Shown one piece after another: positions 1 through 9,163 of a stretch of 45,931 bases of DNA. Every line of letters begins with the position of its first letter. Within the stretch, counting starts at the first letter, position 1. The DNA comes from Candidatus Latescibacterota bacterium (lineage in GTDB: Bacteria; Latescibacterota; UBA2968; UBA8231): positions 1 through 45,931 of the forward strand of contig SLHA01000024.1 in assembly GCA_007136405.1 (NCBI GenBank), in the 5' to 3' direction. The notes beneath the pieces were generated by a model. That model saw nothing but the letters and a program-made list of their open reading frames with translations. It was not told the origin of the DNA and searched no databases. The position numbers and the translations under genes are program-made.

Positions 1-388
1 CCGTGCTGAACATATTCTCACGCTGGCATCGCCATTCCAGGGCACCTGGATGGCCCGGTGTGGCCGCTGGTTGCGCTGCGCCGGACCGGGCCAGTTGCGG
101 GACATGGCACCCCGAAGCGCCGTCATCAGGCGACTCCAGCCGCTACTGCGCGAACGCTGCAACCGCCTGCATGCCTGGTATCTGCATGGTGACCCCATAG
201 TCCCCCGCGGCAGCGCTCTGGTACCCCGAGCCCGGCATTGGCTCTATCCTGCCCCCGCAAAGGCACACCTGCTGATCCGGCACCGGCGGATGTGCGCCGA
301 CGTGCGCATCATCAGGGATATCATCGCAGTGTTGCAGGGGCGGAATGGGACAGTAGATCCCCAGACCGCGGCAGAGCAGGGGGTGTGA
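1..388 (+). CDS. lipase-like alpha/beta hydrolase, C-terminal part (cut by window edge)
   Basis: The frame beginning at base 2 is open from the window edge to a TGA at 386-388, so only about 128 C-terminal residues are present. It reads HILTLASPFQGTWMA near the edge, matching the 'xTLASPHxGT' strand that follows the nucleophile elbow in bacterial lipases. Then come a DMAPRSAVIRRL stretch and YLHGDPIVP, which would carry the acidic residue (D of GDPIVP) of the triad. The PAKAHLLI stretch holds a histidine in the place expected for the catalytic His. The GXSXG serine would lie outside the window. Substrate is unknown. It converges on the isomerase gene starting at 1322. In the 142-base gap a short hairpin (GCCACC/GGTGGC, 419-435) is the only structure noted. 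Confidence 0.6.
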   Translation, partial: RAEHILTLASPFQGTWMARCGRWLRCAGPGQLRDMAPRSAVIRRLQPLLRERCNRLHAWYLHGDPIVPRGSALVPRARHWLYPAPAKAHLLIRHRRMCADVRIIRDIIAVLQGRNGTVDPQTAAEQGV

Positions 389-530
389 TCCACGGTGGTT
401 GCTGCTGTCGGCGGTCCCGCCACCCCTGAGGTGGCCGGTTGCGGTAAAAGCCCTGACTGGCCATGCGCTGCAGGCCTGGTGCAAAGATACGGGTAACAGC
501 AAGCGGCGGTTCGTGCCGAGACCAGTGCGG

Positions 531-1322
531 CTACATGGTGGATATGCGCCGCAGGCGCGCGCCCAGATCGATCAAAGCCTCACGGTCTCCGCCTACTTCG
601 TGGATCAGCGAAGAACGATATCCGGCGGATCGCAGTTCGCTCATGACTGCGCTCCAATCGGTATCACCGTCCAGTAGGTTCACGAACTGATGCTGACGGC
701 GAGAGAAGTCCTTGATATGGACTTTCTTGATCCGGTGCCCCAGGCTGCGTATCCAGTGTTCGGGATATCCATAGGCCATCATATTCGCCGTATCCAGATA
801 GATCCCCACCCACGGATCACCCACTTCGTCGATGAACTCGCGTGCTTCTCTCGGGCTCAACAGGAACTTGTTCCAGACATTCTCCAGGCCTATGGCCGCC
901 CGATGGCGCGCAGCTACGCCGGCCATGTCGCGCAGGAGGTCGCGTAGACGATCCCAGGCTTGCTCATAGGTACCCGCCACGGTCAACTGCCCCGGATGGA
1001 GCAGAATTCCATCGACATCCAGCGCTCCGGCTACCTCCAGCGCCCGTTCCAGACAGCGACTGCCCCGGGACTGCTCCCCGGGATCCGAGCTCAGCAGATT
1101 ACCACGTTCAGCGTAGTTGACGATCACGCTGCCGATCTCCACCCCCGCTGCCTCACAGGTCCGCCGGACACTTTCGAGTTCGGTCTCGGACATATTTGGA
1201 TGAAGGTCGCGGTCTTCCGTGAAGACCAGCTCCACGGCATCGTACCCGGCCTCCTGGCACAGCGACAGCGTATCGTCCAGCGTCATGTTCTGCAGCACGA
1301 GTTGCGTAATACCGATTTTCAT
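531..1322 (-). CDS. sugar phosphate isomerase/epimerase-like TIM-barrel protein
   Basis: A protein of 263 residues beginning MKIGITQLVLQNMTLDDTL. The start at 1322 is preferred over the upstream one at 1343 because GGGAG lies eight bases before this ATG. It has the layout of the xylose-isomerase-like TIM-barrel family (AP endonuclease 2 family, IolE/hydroxypyruvate-isomerase-like): 'GYDAVELVFTED' at the first strands, 'DGILLHPGQ', 'IGLENVWNKFLLSP', 'VGIYLDTANMMAYG', 'KKVHIKDF' and a C-terminal 'SSLIHEVGGDRE'. The E, D, H and E of these motifs are the usual divalent-metal ligands. The family isomerises or epimerises keto sugars and sugar acids; the exact substrate cannot be read. It is the last gene of the minus-strand catabolic block, 126 bases after the MFS transporter, and is probably its partner. 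Confidence 0.75.
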   Translation of the reverse strand: MKIGITQLVLQNMTLDDTLSLCQEAGYDAVELVFTEDRDLHPNMSETELESVRRTCEAAGVEIGSVIVNYAERGNLLSSDPGEQSRGSRCLERALEVAGALDVDGILLHPGQLTVAGTYEQAWDRLRDLLRDMAGVAARHRAAIGLENVWNKFLLSPREAREFIDEVGDPWVGIYLDTANMMAYGYPEHWIRSLGHRIKKVHIKDFSRRQHQFVNLLDGDTDWSAVMSELRSAGYRSSLIHEVGGDREALIDLGARLRRISTM

Positions 1323-1448
1323 GGTGATCTCCCGCGTTGGCACACTGCATGGTCCGGTTCCCTGGAGTCGGCATCCGGAATGAGAACCAGGTGCAAGACC
1401 TGGCGACTATGACACGGCGGTATGATGCAGAAGCACCGTAGACATGGT

Positions 1449-2723
1449 TCAACGTTGAGAAGGCCGGCGCAGCCAGATCGCGAGCATCCGCCGCAGCCCC
1501 TGCCGGTCCGGTTCGTCCAGATCGACGTTGAGCAAAGCCAGCCATACCCATCCGGCAAGACACAGAAAAGCGATGCCACTGATGGCGAAGACGGCGGGGA
1601 AGCCCAGGGTAACGCCGATGTGAGCGCCGGCCATGGGGCCCAGAGCAAAGCCGAAGGCCGTGGCGCTGGTCAGCAAGCCGAACGCCTTGCCCCGATCCTC
1701 ATCCGGAACCACGCGGGCGATCAGGGCGTTGGCCACTGGCTGTATGACACCGATGGACACTCCGTTGAGTATGCGAAAAGTAGCAAGCATCAACACGGTG
1801 GTGGACAAACCTTGGACGACCATCAACAAAGCTGTGGTAAGAAGTCCGGCGATCAGCATACGCTTGGCCCCCAAGCGATCGCTGAAACGCCCCATCACAG
1901 CGGAAGAAATCGCCCCGACCAGCCCCATGAGGGAGAACACCCTGCCGGCTAGACTGACGATGTTGTCTGTCGCGGCCAACTTCTGCAGAAACAGCGGCAG
2001 CACGGGCATGACCATAGCGAAAGTGAACTGGATCATGGTGAGGCTGACCACCATGATCAGGTACGGTTTGAGCCGCAAGAGCCTCGTGGCATCGCGCCAG
2101 AGGCCGCTGTCCGGCCGGCCTGATGTAGGATTTGGTGTCCTGATCCGTGGCTGGAAGTCCTCTTTGACCCAGATTTTGACCACCACGCCGGCAAGAGCCA
2201 CCAGGATGCCCGCAGCCAGGAAACAGGGCTCATACCCGTACCGTTCGATGACCGGCCCGCCGAACAGCGGCCCCAGAGACACCCCGAGCATCACCGCCCC
2301 CTGCATGAGCCCCAGCGCATAACCCAGATGCTGGCGAGGCGTGGTCGTGGATACCAGCGTCGTGCAGGCGGCCACCGTACCCGACAGCACTCCCTGCACG
2401 ATGCGCGCCGTCATCAACTGTTCGAGGGTGGTTACATAGGCCATAGCGGAGACCGCCACGCCACCGCCCAACATGGCTCGGACCACCATGGCCTTGCGCC
2501 CGAAGCGGTCCGCCAGTATGCCCCACAACGGAGCGGACAACGCCATGGACAACCCGGCCGCAGTGCCCATCTGGCCGGCCCACAACAGGGCTTCGTCCAG
2601 ATCGGCGACATCGAATTCCTGGATGTAGTACGGCAGAAAAGGTTGTATCGCCTGGAAGCCGATGATGGCGATCAGTTGGGCGATCCAGAGGGTGTAGAAA
2701 TTCCGTTTCCAGGATATTTCCAT
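1449..2723 (-). CDS. MFS transporter (DHA1/multidrug-efflux-like)
   Basis: A protein of about 424 residues with twelve hydrophobic segments in two six-helix halves. After the first helix pair comes the MFS motif GILADRFGRKAMV (G-x-L-a-D-r-x-G-r-k), and its counterpart in the second half is MGRFSDRLGAKRM. ARIVQGVLSGTVAA matches the motif B region and LGVSLGPLFGG the antiporter motif C seen in drug/H+ antiporters. Two starts are close: GTG at 2729 and ATG at 2723. Neither has a clear ribosome-binding site, and ATG is preferred. It lies 196 bases downstream of kdgK, with a strong hairpin between them, so it may be transcribed separately or by read-through. By motif it is an exporter, but the catabolic context also allows sugar-acid uptake. 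Confidence 0.85.
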   Translation of the reverse strand: MEISWKRNFYTLWIAQLIAIIGFQAIQPFLPYYIQEFDVADLDEALLWAGQMGTAAGLSMALSAPLWGILADRFGRKAMVVRAMLGGGVAVSAMAYVTTLEQLMTARIVQGVLSGTVAACTTLVSTTTPRQHLGYALGLMQGAVMLGVSLGPLFGGPVIERYGYEPCFLAAGILVALAGVVVKIWVKEDFQPRIRTPNPTSGRPDSGLWRDATRLLRLKPYLIMVVSLTMIQFTFAMVMPVLPLFLQKLAATDNIVSLAGRVFSLMGLVGAISSAVMGRFSDRLGAKRMLIAGLLTTALLMVVQGLSTTVLMLATFRILNGVSIGVIQPVANALIARVVPDEDRGKAFGLLTSATAFGFALGPMAGAHIGVTLGFPAVFAISGIAFLCLAGWVWLALLNVDLDEPDRQGLRRMLAIWLRRPSQR

Positions 2724-2867
2724 ATGCACCGGAAGAGTTCAGTGTGCAGGCAGCCTTGTATACCGGCCTTAGCCATACGGCCAGGCCATCCACGTGCAGC
2801 CAAGCAAGCCTGGTACGCGCCACACCAGCACGACCGCAGCCTACCACAATGAACGGGGGTACACAGA

Positions 2868-2894
2868 CAGGGCGGGCCGCGCGAGCCCGCCCTG
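2868..2894 (-). terminator. GC-rich hairpin after the kinase gene
   Basis: A perfect 10-bp inverted repeat (CAGGGCGGGC at 2868-2877 with GCCCGCCCTG at 2885-2894) with a 7-base loop begins 26 bases after the kdgK stop codon. No T-run follows on the minus strand, so it may be a weak or Rho-assisted terminator, or an RNA-stabilising hairpin that lowers expression of the transporter. Confidence 0.45.
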
Positions 2895-2919
2895 CGCCGG
2901 TCATCGTTGACCAGAAGGC

Positions 2920-4053
2920 CTAACGCAGCGCCGAAACACCGCCGCCCTTGAGAGCGCGGTCGATCTCCTTGAGGACGTCCTTCTGGGTCACGTTGGTGGT
3001 ATCGCCCGGGGTTTCCTGAACCATGATCCCGTGCGCCGCGCCCCACTGGACTGCGTCTTCCGGTCCCAGATCGTTGAGCAGCGCAGCGATCACCCCGGAA
3101 GCGAACGAATCTCCACCCCCGGTGCGATCCACGATCTCGACCCGTTCGCGCACCGCGGCCTGATGCACCGTATCCGCCTCCACGTCGTAGAGCACCGCTC
3201 CCCAGGTAATCAGATCCGCGCTGAGAGCGCCACGCAGCTGCGTACCGATATACTTGAGGTTGGGGTAATCCTTGGCCACCTGCCGCAGCATGTCCGTGTA
3301 CACTGCCAGCCACTCGTCAAACGGCGCATCTTTGGCCAGCTTCTGGGTCTCGTATCCCAGCGCGTCGTCGAAATCGTCCTGGTTTCCGACCAGGAACTCC
3401 ACATGCGGCACGATGCTCTGGTTGATCTGGCGCGCACGGTCCTTGCTGGGCTCGACCTTGGAACGATAGTTAAGGTCGAACGAACGCGCCGTACCGTATT
3501 TTCCGGCCTGCTGCATGGCTTCCAGTGCCAGTTCCGCCGTCCTGGGTGACAGTAACGTATAGATCCCTCCAGTGCTGAACCAGCGCGTCCCCAGCCGGCC
3601 GAACAGCTCCACCCAGTCCACATCCCCGGGTCCCACCTCGCGCACGGGTGTATGGGCCCGGTAGTATTCGGTAACGGAAGGCATGACACCCTTGCCGGAC
3701 CAGGTGAAATTGATGCCGTTGTGCAGCGTGCCCTTGCCGTCTGTGCTGAACTTGCCTTTGCCGCCGGTATCGAACCAGACGATGTGTGAGGTATCGATAC
3801 CGGCCTCGCGCAACTGGTTCTCTATGTTGCGGCCGACGCCGTCGTCCACCAGCGCCGTGATTACCGCAGTCCGCAGGCCGAAGCAGTAGCTGAGCCCTTC
3901 GGCCACGTTGGTCTCCCCGCCACCGTGCCATATGCGACCGCTGCGCGCTCTGGCTGTGGGCACGTCACCCGGGTCGATACGCATCATGACCTCGCCGAGA
4001 GCGATGGAATCGTACCGGCAATCAGCGGCTGATTTGAGCTTCAGAGTGCTCAT
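2920..4053 (-). CDS. kdgK: PfkB-family sugar kinase, probably 2-keto-3-deoxygluconate kinase
   Basis: A protein of 377 residues of the ribokinase/PfkB family. The N-terminal 'ALGEVMMRIDPGD' and 'WHGGGETNVAEGLS' match the substrate-binding strand and the di-glycine region. The C-terminal signature DRTGGGDSFASG carries the catalytic Asp and the anion hole. The 'GEVMMR' opening and the insert near 'LNYRSK' are like KDG kinases, which phosphorylate 2-keto-3-deoxygluconate to KDPG in pectin, alginate and sugar-acid breakdown. At 377 residues it is longer than the usual 310, because of an insert around residues 225-260. The start is secure: AAGGAGGT seven bases before the ATG. It lies 29 bases after the TrpB2 gene in the same operon. 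The sugar specificity is inferred from motif and neighbours. Confidence 0.75.
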   Translation of the reverse strand: MSTLKLKSAADCRYDSIALGEVMMRIDPGDVPTARARSGRIWHGGGETNVAEGLSYCFGLRTAVITALVDDGVGRNIENQLREAGIDTSHIVWFDTGGKGKFSTDGKGTLHNGINFTWSGKGVMPSVTEYYRAHTPVREVGPGDVDWVELFGRLGTRWFSTGGIYTLLSPRTAELALEAMQQAGKYGTARSFDLNYRSKVEPSKDRARQINQSIVPHVEFLVGNQDDFDDALGYETQKLAKDAPFDEWLAVYTDMLRQVAKDYPNLKYIGTQLRGALSADLITWGAVLYDVEADTVHQAAVRERVEIVDRTGGGDSFASGVIAALLNDLGPEDAVQWGAAHGIMVQETPGDTTNVTQKDVLKEIDRALKGGGVSALR

Positions 4054-4082
4054 CGTGTAGACCTCCTTCCGTCAGACCCGCA

Positions 4083-5453
4083 TCAGGGCACGGGAAAGCC
4101 CTCCAGGGCCTGCATGTTCTGGGTTATCTGATCTTCGCTGAAATGGTGTTCTTCCAGTTGCCCGCTGAAATACGCCTGGTACGCCGTCATGTCGAAATTG
4201 CCGTGACCGGAGCAGTTGAAGACGATGACCTTTTCTTCACCGCTCTCCCGGCATTTCAGCGCCTCGTTGATGACGCCACGGATGACGTGGTTGGTTTCCG
4301 GAGCCGTCACAAAGCCCTCGCTGCGGGCAAACTGCACACCGGCTTCGAAACACTCCAGCTGATGGAACGCAACGGCTTCCATCTCTCCCTGCGCGAGCAG
4401 GTGGCTGGCCAGGGGGGCCGCACCATGATACCGCAGGCCGCCGGCATGGATCTTGGCCGGCACGAAACCATGTCCCAGAGTATTCATGGCCATCAACGGC
4501 GTCATGCCCACACTGTCGCCAAAGTCATATCGGTACGGCCCCCGGGTCAATGTGGGACAGGTGGTGGGTTCGCAGGCGACGATGCGCATGTCCGGTTTCT
4601 CGCCGAGCAGCTTGTAGCGCATGAATGGAAAAGCGATGCCGGCGAAGTTGGATCCGCCGCCAAAACAACCCATGACGATATCCGGCAGCGCCTCCCCGGC
4701 CTTCTGCAACTGTCTCTCCGCCTCGATGCCGATGATGGTCTGATGCAGCAGCACGTGGTTGAGTACGGAACCCAGCGAGTAGTGCGTATCGTCCCGGCTG
4801 GCTGCGTCCTCCACCGCCTCCGATATGGCGATACCCAGGGAGCCCGGCGTGTCCGGATCCTGCTCCAGGATCTTGCGCCCTGCCTGGGTATGTGGGCTGG
4901 GGCTGGGAATGCACTTGGCGCCATAGGCTTCCATGATGGCTTTGCGGTACGGTTTCTGGTCAAAGCTGATCCGCACCATGTAGACCATGCACTCCAGATC
5001 GAAAAGGTTGCAGGCAAACGACAGCGCCGTCCCCCATTGACCCGCTCCGGTTTCCGTAGCGATGCGCTTGATGCCTTCCTGTTTGTTGTAATAGGCCTGG
5101 GCCACGGCGGTGTTCGGTTTGTGACTGCCCGGAGGACTCACCCCTTCCCATTTGTAGTAGATGTGAGCCGGTGTATCCAGCGCCTTTTCCAGACGCCGCG
5201 CGCGGTACAGGGGTGACGGCCGCCACATGGTGTACACGTCCCGAACCTCATCCGGAATTTCTATCCAGCGATCCTGCGACATCTCCTGCTGAATGAGGCC
5301 CATGGGGAAAAGCGGTGCCAGATCCTGCGGCCCTACGGGCTGCCTGGTGCCGGGGTGCAGCGGCGGCGGCATGGGGACCTTGAGATCGGCCTGAATATTG
5401 TACCACTTGTCCGGCATATCCTTCTCTTCAAGCAGGATCTTGATCGGCTGCAT
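4083..5453 (-). CDS. trpB2: TrpB2-type tryptophan synthase beta-like PLP enzyme
   Basis: A protein of 456 residues matching the stand-alone TrpB2 clade, which has a longer N-terminus than TrpB1. GSHKPNTA carries the Schiff-base lysine (K112), TETGAGQWG the glutamate (E135) that contacts indole in TrpB, and [11 protein letters not shown] the phosphate-binding glycine loop. [12 protein letters not shown] near residue 425 holds the serine facing the pyridine nitrogen. The family condenses L-serine or phosphoserine with indole. No trpA or other trp gene is nearby; the neighbours are a keto-deoxy sugar kinase and a Gfo/Idh dehydrogenase, so a side role in beta-replacement or elimination is possible. 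The start at 5453 has GGAG about nine bases upstream; an internal ATG (M13) is an alternative. Confidence 0.85.
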   Translation of the reverse strand: MQPIKILLEEKDMPDKWYNIQADLKVPMPPPLHPGTRQPVGPQDLAPLFPMGLIQQEMSQDRWIEIPDEVRDVYTMWRPSPLYRARRLEKALDTPAHIYYKWEGVSPPGSHKPNTAVAQAYYNKQEGIKRIATETGAGQWGTALSFACNLFDLECMVYMVRISFDQKPYRKAIMEAYGAKCIPSPSPHTQAGRKILEQDPDTPGSLGIAISEAVEDAASRDDTHYSLGSVLNHVLLHQTIIGIEAERQLQKAGEALPDIVMGCFGGGSNFAGIAFPFMRYKLLGEKPDMRIVACEPTTCPTLTRGPYRYDFGDSVGMTPLMAMNTLGHGFVPAKIHAGGLRYHGAAPLASHLLAQGEMEAVAFHQLECFEAGVQFARSEGFVTAPETNHVIRGVINEALKCRESGEEKVIVFNCSGHGNFDMTAYQAYFSGQLEEHHFSEDQITQNMQALEGFPVP

Positions 5454-5466
5454 TAGTCTTCTCTCC

Positions 5467-6330
5467 TCAGAGTGAGATTCGAACCCGCCCCTTGCGCTCG
5501 ATGGATTTTTCCAGTGCCTCCAGGACCGCCACCGGCCCCAGCATGCTCTGTTCGGTCTCCTCCGTCTTACCGGTGCGGAACATCTGGCAGAATTCCACGG
5601 CGCCTGCCAGGTATGGACTCTCGTCGAAAGCGATCTCCTGGTCCAGGCGACCTTCCTCGCCGATGACGCTCAGGTGGAACCGCGCCGGCCCGGCGCCGAT
5701 CAGGTTCATGGTGGCCACCGCACCGTTTTTGTAAGTGATGGTTGCAACATGATTCTTGCCGCTGCCGCGGATAACCTGAGCGTAGGACAGGTCGTAACCG
5801 AGCAACCGCAGGACCATGTCCACCTGGTGTATGCCGTAAAAGAAGATACCGCCATATTCGGAGCGGATGTCGCAGGCTCCCGTGGACACCACGCTGTATA
5901 TGGCACCGAGTTCACCCATCTCCCGCTTCAGCCGCTTGAATGCCTCCTGGTGCGGCAGGACGGAAAACGAACACACCGGAACCCCCAATTCTGCCGCACG
6001 CCGGAGAAAGGCACGGCCCTCGGCGGTACGATAACTGAAGGGTTTGTCGATGAACAGTGGGAGCCCGGCCTCCAACAGCGGCTGAGCCGCGGGCAGGTGC
6101 TCTTTGCCGTGCCGATGGTCCACCACGGCGGCATCCACCTGGCCGATGAGATCCGCCGGTTCCGCAACGATATTAGGGATCTGGCCATCTTCGGCGGCTT
6201 TACGCGCGAAAGCGTTCGTCTCCCCCCACACATGCGTGACGGAGAAGTCTTCGATTTTCTTCTCCACGTTGATCACCTTGGCGATGGCTGCCGTATGGCT
6301 ATTCTCGGCCCCTACGATTCCGATTTTCAT
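5467..6330 (-). CDS. Gfo/Idh/MocA-family NAD(P)-dependent oxidoreductase
   Basis: A protein of 287 residues beginning [18 protein letters not shown]. The start at 6330 has AGGAGG eight bases upstream and overlaps the stop of the preceding gene by one base (TGATG), so the two are translationally coupled. The N-terminal Rossmann fold has GIVGAENS where the family usually has GxGxxG. PLFIDKPF is the EKP-type motif whose Lys assists hydride transfer, and [11 protein letters not shown] holds the conserved catalytic His. The family oxidises sugar or inositol hydroxyls, often giving lactones or keto sugars. Next to a COG3618 hydrolase that could open a lactone, a sugar dehydrogenase role fits. The altered dinucleotide loop makes the cofactor preference uncertain. 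Confidence 0.8.
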   Translation of the reverse strand: MKIGIVGAENSHTAAIAKVINVEKKIEDFSVTHVWGETNAFARKAAEDGQIPNIVAEPADLIGQVDAAVVDHRHGKEHLPAAQPLLEAGLPLFIDKPFSYRTAEGRAFLRRAAELGVPVCSFSVLPHQEAFKRLKREMGELGAIYSVVSTGACDIRSEYGGIFFYGIHQVDMVLRLLGYDLSYAQVIRGSGKNHVATITYKNGAVATMNLIGAGPARFHLSVIGEEGRLDQEIAFDESPYLAGAVEFCQMFRTGKTEETEQSMLGPVAVLEALEKSIERKGRVRISL

Positions 6331-7166
6331 CAGGCACCTCCTGGTTCTTCGCCGAAGGGCCACAGCCGCAGCACCGTCTTACCCAGCACCCACTCCAGAT
6401 CCTCCGGCGAGATGAATTGCATGTGGTCACGGACAACCTCCAGGGTCTGTCCGTATTCCGCCCGGGCCAGACAGACCGGCCAGTCTGTACCCCACATGAT
6501 ACGCTGCGGGCCGAAAGCTCGGTACACCTGTTCAACCAGTCCGTGGGTGTCTCTCCACGGATAGCTCTGGCTGGAAATGGACCAGGTATGGCTGATCTTG
6601 ACGAATACGCGCGGATAACGAGCCATCCCGGCCAGCATCCCGATGCCCTCCGGGTCATCAGGATGGACATCCGCCATGTGATCGATAACTACATCAAGGT
6701 CGGGATGAGCCCTGACCAGACGTTCCAGATCCGGCAGACGCCGCGGACCGGTGAGGATCAGCATGGGTACCTCCAGATCCTGGGCCCGGGCGAACAGCGG
6801 CGGCATCAGCGGCCCGGTGAACCAGTCCTGGCCGGGCTCGCGTGACGGGCTGAGGCGGACGCCATGGAGCCCGTGCTCCTCGGTCCACATGCGCAGATGG
6901 TCCGGCGCCTCCGGATCCTCCGGATTGACCCGGCCAACGCCCATGAATTTGTCAGGATACTGCCGCAGGCAATGGGCAACGTAGGAGTTGTCCCAACGAT
7001 AATGGATTACCTGCACAAGGACCGTCTTCTCCACCCCATGGGTCTCCATCAACTGGAGCAGCATTTCCGGTGTGCGATCTTCTCTGGGAGGGTTGGCGGT
7101 CTGGGCCGGCCAGGGGAAAGCAGGATCGTTCGTCCAGACGTGGACGTGAGGGTCTATTATACGCAC
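6330..7166 (-). CDS. COG3618-type metal-dependent amidohydrolase, possible sugar lactonase
   Basis: A protein of 278 residues with a GTG start; AAAGGA lies about nine bases before it. It has the amidohydrolase_2 TIM-barrel pattern: MRIIDPHVHVW supplies the first two metal-binding histidines, 'GVRLSP', VVIDHMAD supplies a later histidine, and IMWGTDWPV the conserved aspartate near the end. COG3618 proteins include L-fuconolactonase, rhamnonolactonase and dicarboxylate lactonases, so it may hydrolyse the lactone made by the adjacent dehydrogenase. This is inferred from family and position. It is the first gene of the operon, 86 bases downstream of the -10 element at 7253-7258, followed by dehydrogenase, TrpB2 and kinase. 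Confidence 0.8.
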   Translation of the reverse strand: MRIIDPHVHVWTNDPAFPWPAQTANPPREDRTPEMLLQLMETHGVEKTVLVQVIHYRWDNSYVAHCLRQYPDKFMGVGRVNPEDPEAPDHLRMWTEEHGLHGVRLSPSREPGQDWFTGPLMPPLFARAQDLEVPMLILTGPRRLPDLERLVRAHPDLDVVIDHMADVHPDDPEGIGMLAGMARYPRVFVKISHTWSISSQSYPWRDTHGLVEQVYRAFGPQRIMWGTDWPVCLARAEYGQTLEVVRDHMQFISPEDLEWVLGKTVLRLWPFGEEPGGA

Positions 7167-7252
7167 GTTCGAGTCCTTTCATAAAACTACGCAGCGCTGT
7201 CTGATACCCCGCCACAGGGCATCATGCGGACGCTGCCGTTAGACCAGGGCAA

Positions 7253-7281
7253 AGGATAGCGCCGCCCTCTGGCAGTGTCAA
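7253..7281 (-). promoter_or_regulatory. sigma-70-type promoter for the 7166-2920 operon
   Basis: Read on the minus strand, TTGACA (7276-7281) is followed by a 17-base spacer and TATCCT (7253-7258). The -35 is consensus and the -10 matches four of six. It sits about 80 bases upstream of the amidohydrolase start and has no other gene to serve. Confidence 0.65.
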
Positions 7282-7327
7282 GCAAACACAGCGCCGGAGG
7301 CGCCTCGCCGCAGTCAGCCGCAGCCGG

Positions 7328-9163
7328 TCAACCAGGATCGCGGATAAACCGCGCCGCATAGGACCGCACCAACCGCCCGTTGAGCACGTGGAATCGCCGC
7401 AAGCGATCGATGGTGTCGCTGGAGAAACGTTGCAGCGGAATGTGCACGAACTGCTTCTGCAGGCGCCGGGCCAACCGCCGCCAGGAGGCCGGCGGCGGGA
7501 ATGGGGATACCAGGGCCACATACCGTTCCCGCGAATGAAAAAGCGCGCCGGCCACCAGACGTTCGGCCGGACTGCGCGCGAAATCGAGCTGGTTATCCCG
7601 CCATACATCGGCGATGGGGCGAGGTGGGTAGATGAAGAAACACCCTCCGTACAGCGCCTGGCCGATGCCGGGTCCCACCATGTTGTCCATGAACCGGGTG
7701 GCGAAGAAACACAGCGTGGATTCCCCTTCGTGCTCGGCATACCAGGTAGTGCGCCACGGGTAGGCCCCGGGATCCGGTACCGCGTCGAACAGGAAAACCA
7801 CGACTTCGATGTCACCGCGCGCCGGTGGCAGCTCACGCACGTACAACTCGCGTTTGTGCCAGTTGCGCATGGTTTCGCGGATATCCAGACCGTCTTTCAT
7901 CGACGCCGTAAACCGTTCCGTGCGGGCCTCGGTGTCGCCCAGCAGCATGCGCGCCTGTTGCCGCACATAGCGCTGGAACGACTCGATCCGTTCGTCCTCG
8001 GGAGGGTACGAACACTGGGCCAGCGGATTCCAGCGCAGCTGCCAGCGGCGCCGTTGCGGCGGTGCGGGCGGCGGCCGCAGCGCCAGCGCCTTCCATATCC
8101 GCGGCGCGCCCTGAAGCCGGTTCTTCACCGCATGCTTCTGACCGGCGGCATCGATGCAGGCGTCCGGTCCGGCTCTGATGATCTCCAGCTCAGTAGCCAG
8201 GCACTGCGCCGGATAACGGCGCGCCAGCTGGATCAGCGCCAGTGCGTAACCGTCGCTGACCACCTGTTTGGCAGCCAGGGCCAGATGGTACAGATCCGGC
8301 GTCAGACGCCGGTCCATCAAGGTCAGGTTGCGAGCGTAAGTCAGGATGATTCCCAGCGTCTTGGTGGTGATGTTCCAGTCACGGCTGCCGGATTGTTGAC
8401 GCCACTTCTCTCCGGCTTCCCGCAGCAGTGCCTTGACGCCATCCATGGCCAACGTTTCGTCGCGCAGCAACTCCGCTCGCCGATGTTCGTACAGGTGGGT
8501 GATGAAAGGCAGTTCTCCCAGTACGAAAAACACGTCCTCCTCGGGCACGGTGCACAGCCGGGGCATCCCCGCCGGACGGACAGACTCTATGAACGGCGCC
8601 CGGCTGACATAGGCTTGCCGCAACCAGGGCCAGTCCAGGATGGAGCAAACACAGAGGACATGCTCGTAGTCCAGTTCAAGACGGTGCAGTTCATACGCCA
8701 TACGCCGGATGCGCTGAAGGCGCTGCCCGTACGGATCCGGCGCGGCGACATACGGCAGCACAGCCGCGGCAAAGCGCTCCAGCGGCACCTGTTTCAGCGC
8801 GAATGGATCCGGCAGCACCATGCCGTAAGGCTCGTACTCCGCCACCTCCAGATCCACGTAGGCTCGCGGCACACCGGCCTCCATGGACTGTCGTATCGCC
8901 GTGACGACTCCCTGGCTGGGTTCCACGGGCACCATGCTGCAGGTGTTGCCGCCGGGCAATTCCGGCTGTAGCACGATGCTGACCCGCGGCAGCATCTCGA
9001 CACCGGTTTCCACCGGCGCGGCAAAAGCCGGCGGCAGGGGAACGGCAAGGCAATCGCAGGGGTTCCGGCGCAGATGACGTCGAACGAGCAGAGCGAATTC
9101 CGCGCTGCCATGGACGATGGGCAGCACCGTGAGACGCGGACTCAGATCGAATACCGGGTTCAT
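7328..9163 (-). CDS. unrecognised 611-residue partner protein of a MoxR ATPase
   Basis: No family can be named. The start ATG overlaps the stop of the MoxR gene (ATGA), so the two proteins are translationally coupled and probably work together. Residues 11-45 ([20 protein letters not shown], then a hydrophobic strand) faintly recall the 'H-x-S...V-x-x-x-I' opening of TraB/ChaN-like domains. Residues 285-320 are helical. A compact, aromatic-rich C-terminal block at about 425-525 includes [33 protein letters not shown] and [17 protein letters not shown]. MoxR partners usually carry a VWA domain; the strand at 451-464 could be its first strand, but the MIDAS DxSxS motif is absent. No signal peptide or membrane segment is seen, so it is probably cytoplasmic. 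Confidence 0.7.
   Translation of the reverse strand: MNPVFDLSPRLTVLPIVHGSAEFALLVRRHLRRNPCDCLAVPLPPAFAAPVETGVEMLPRVSIVLQPELPGGNTCSMVPVEPSQGVVTAIRQSMEAGVPRAYVDLEVAEYEPYGMVLPDPFALKQVPLERFAAAVLPYVAAPDPYGQRLQRIRRMAYELHRLELDYEHVLCVCSILDWPWLRQAYVSRAPFIESVRPAGMPRLCTVPEEDVFFVLGELPFITHLYEHRRAELLRDETLAMDGVKALLREAGEKWRQQSGSRDWNITTKTLGIILTYARNLTLMDRRLTPDLYHLALAAKQVVSDGYALALIQLARRYPAQCLATELEIIRAGPDACIDAAGQKHAVKNRLQGAPRIWKALALRPPPAPPQRRRWQLRWNPLAQCSYPPEDERIESFQRYVRQQARMLLGDTEARTERFTASMKDGLDIRETMRNWHKRELYVRELPPARGDIEVVVFLFDAVPDPGAYPWRTTWYAEHEGESTLCFFATRFMDNMVGPGIGQALYGGCFFIYPPRPIADVWRDNQLDFARSPAERLVAGALFHSRERYVALVSPFPPPASWRRLARRLQKQFVHIPLQRFSSDTIDRLRRFHVLNGRLVRSYAARFIRDPG

Noticed and set aside
7388-8971. 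527-codon plus-strand frame antisense to the 611-residue protein
   Set aside because: The minus-strand gene overlaps moxR by ATGA and has a credible fold pattern; the plus-strand translation does not.
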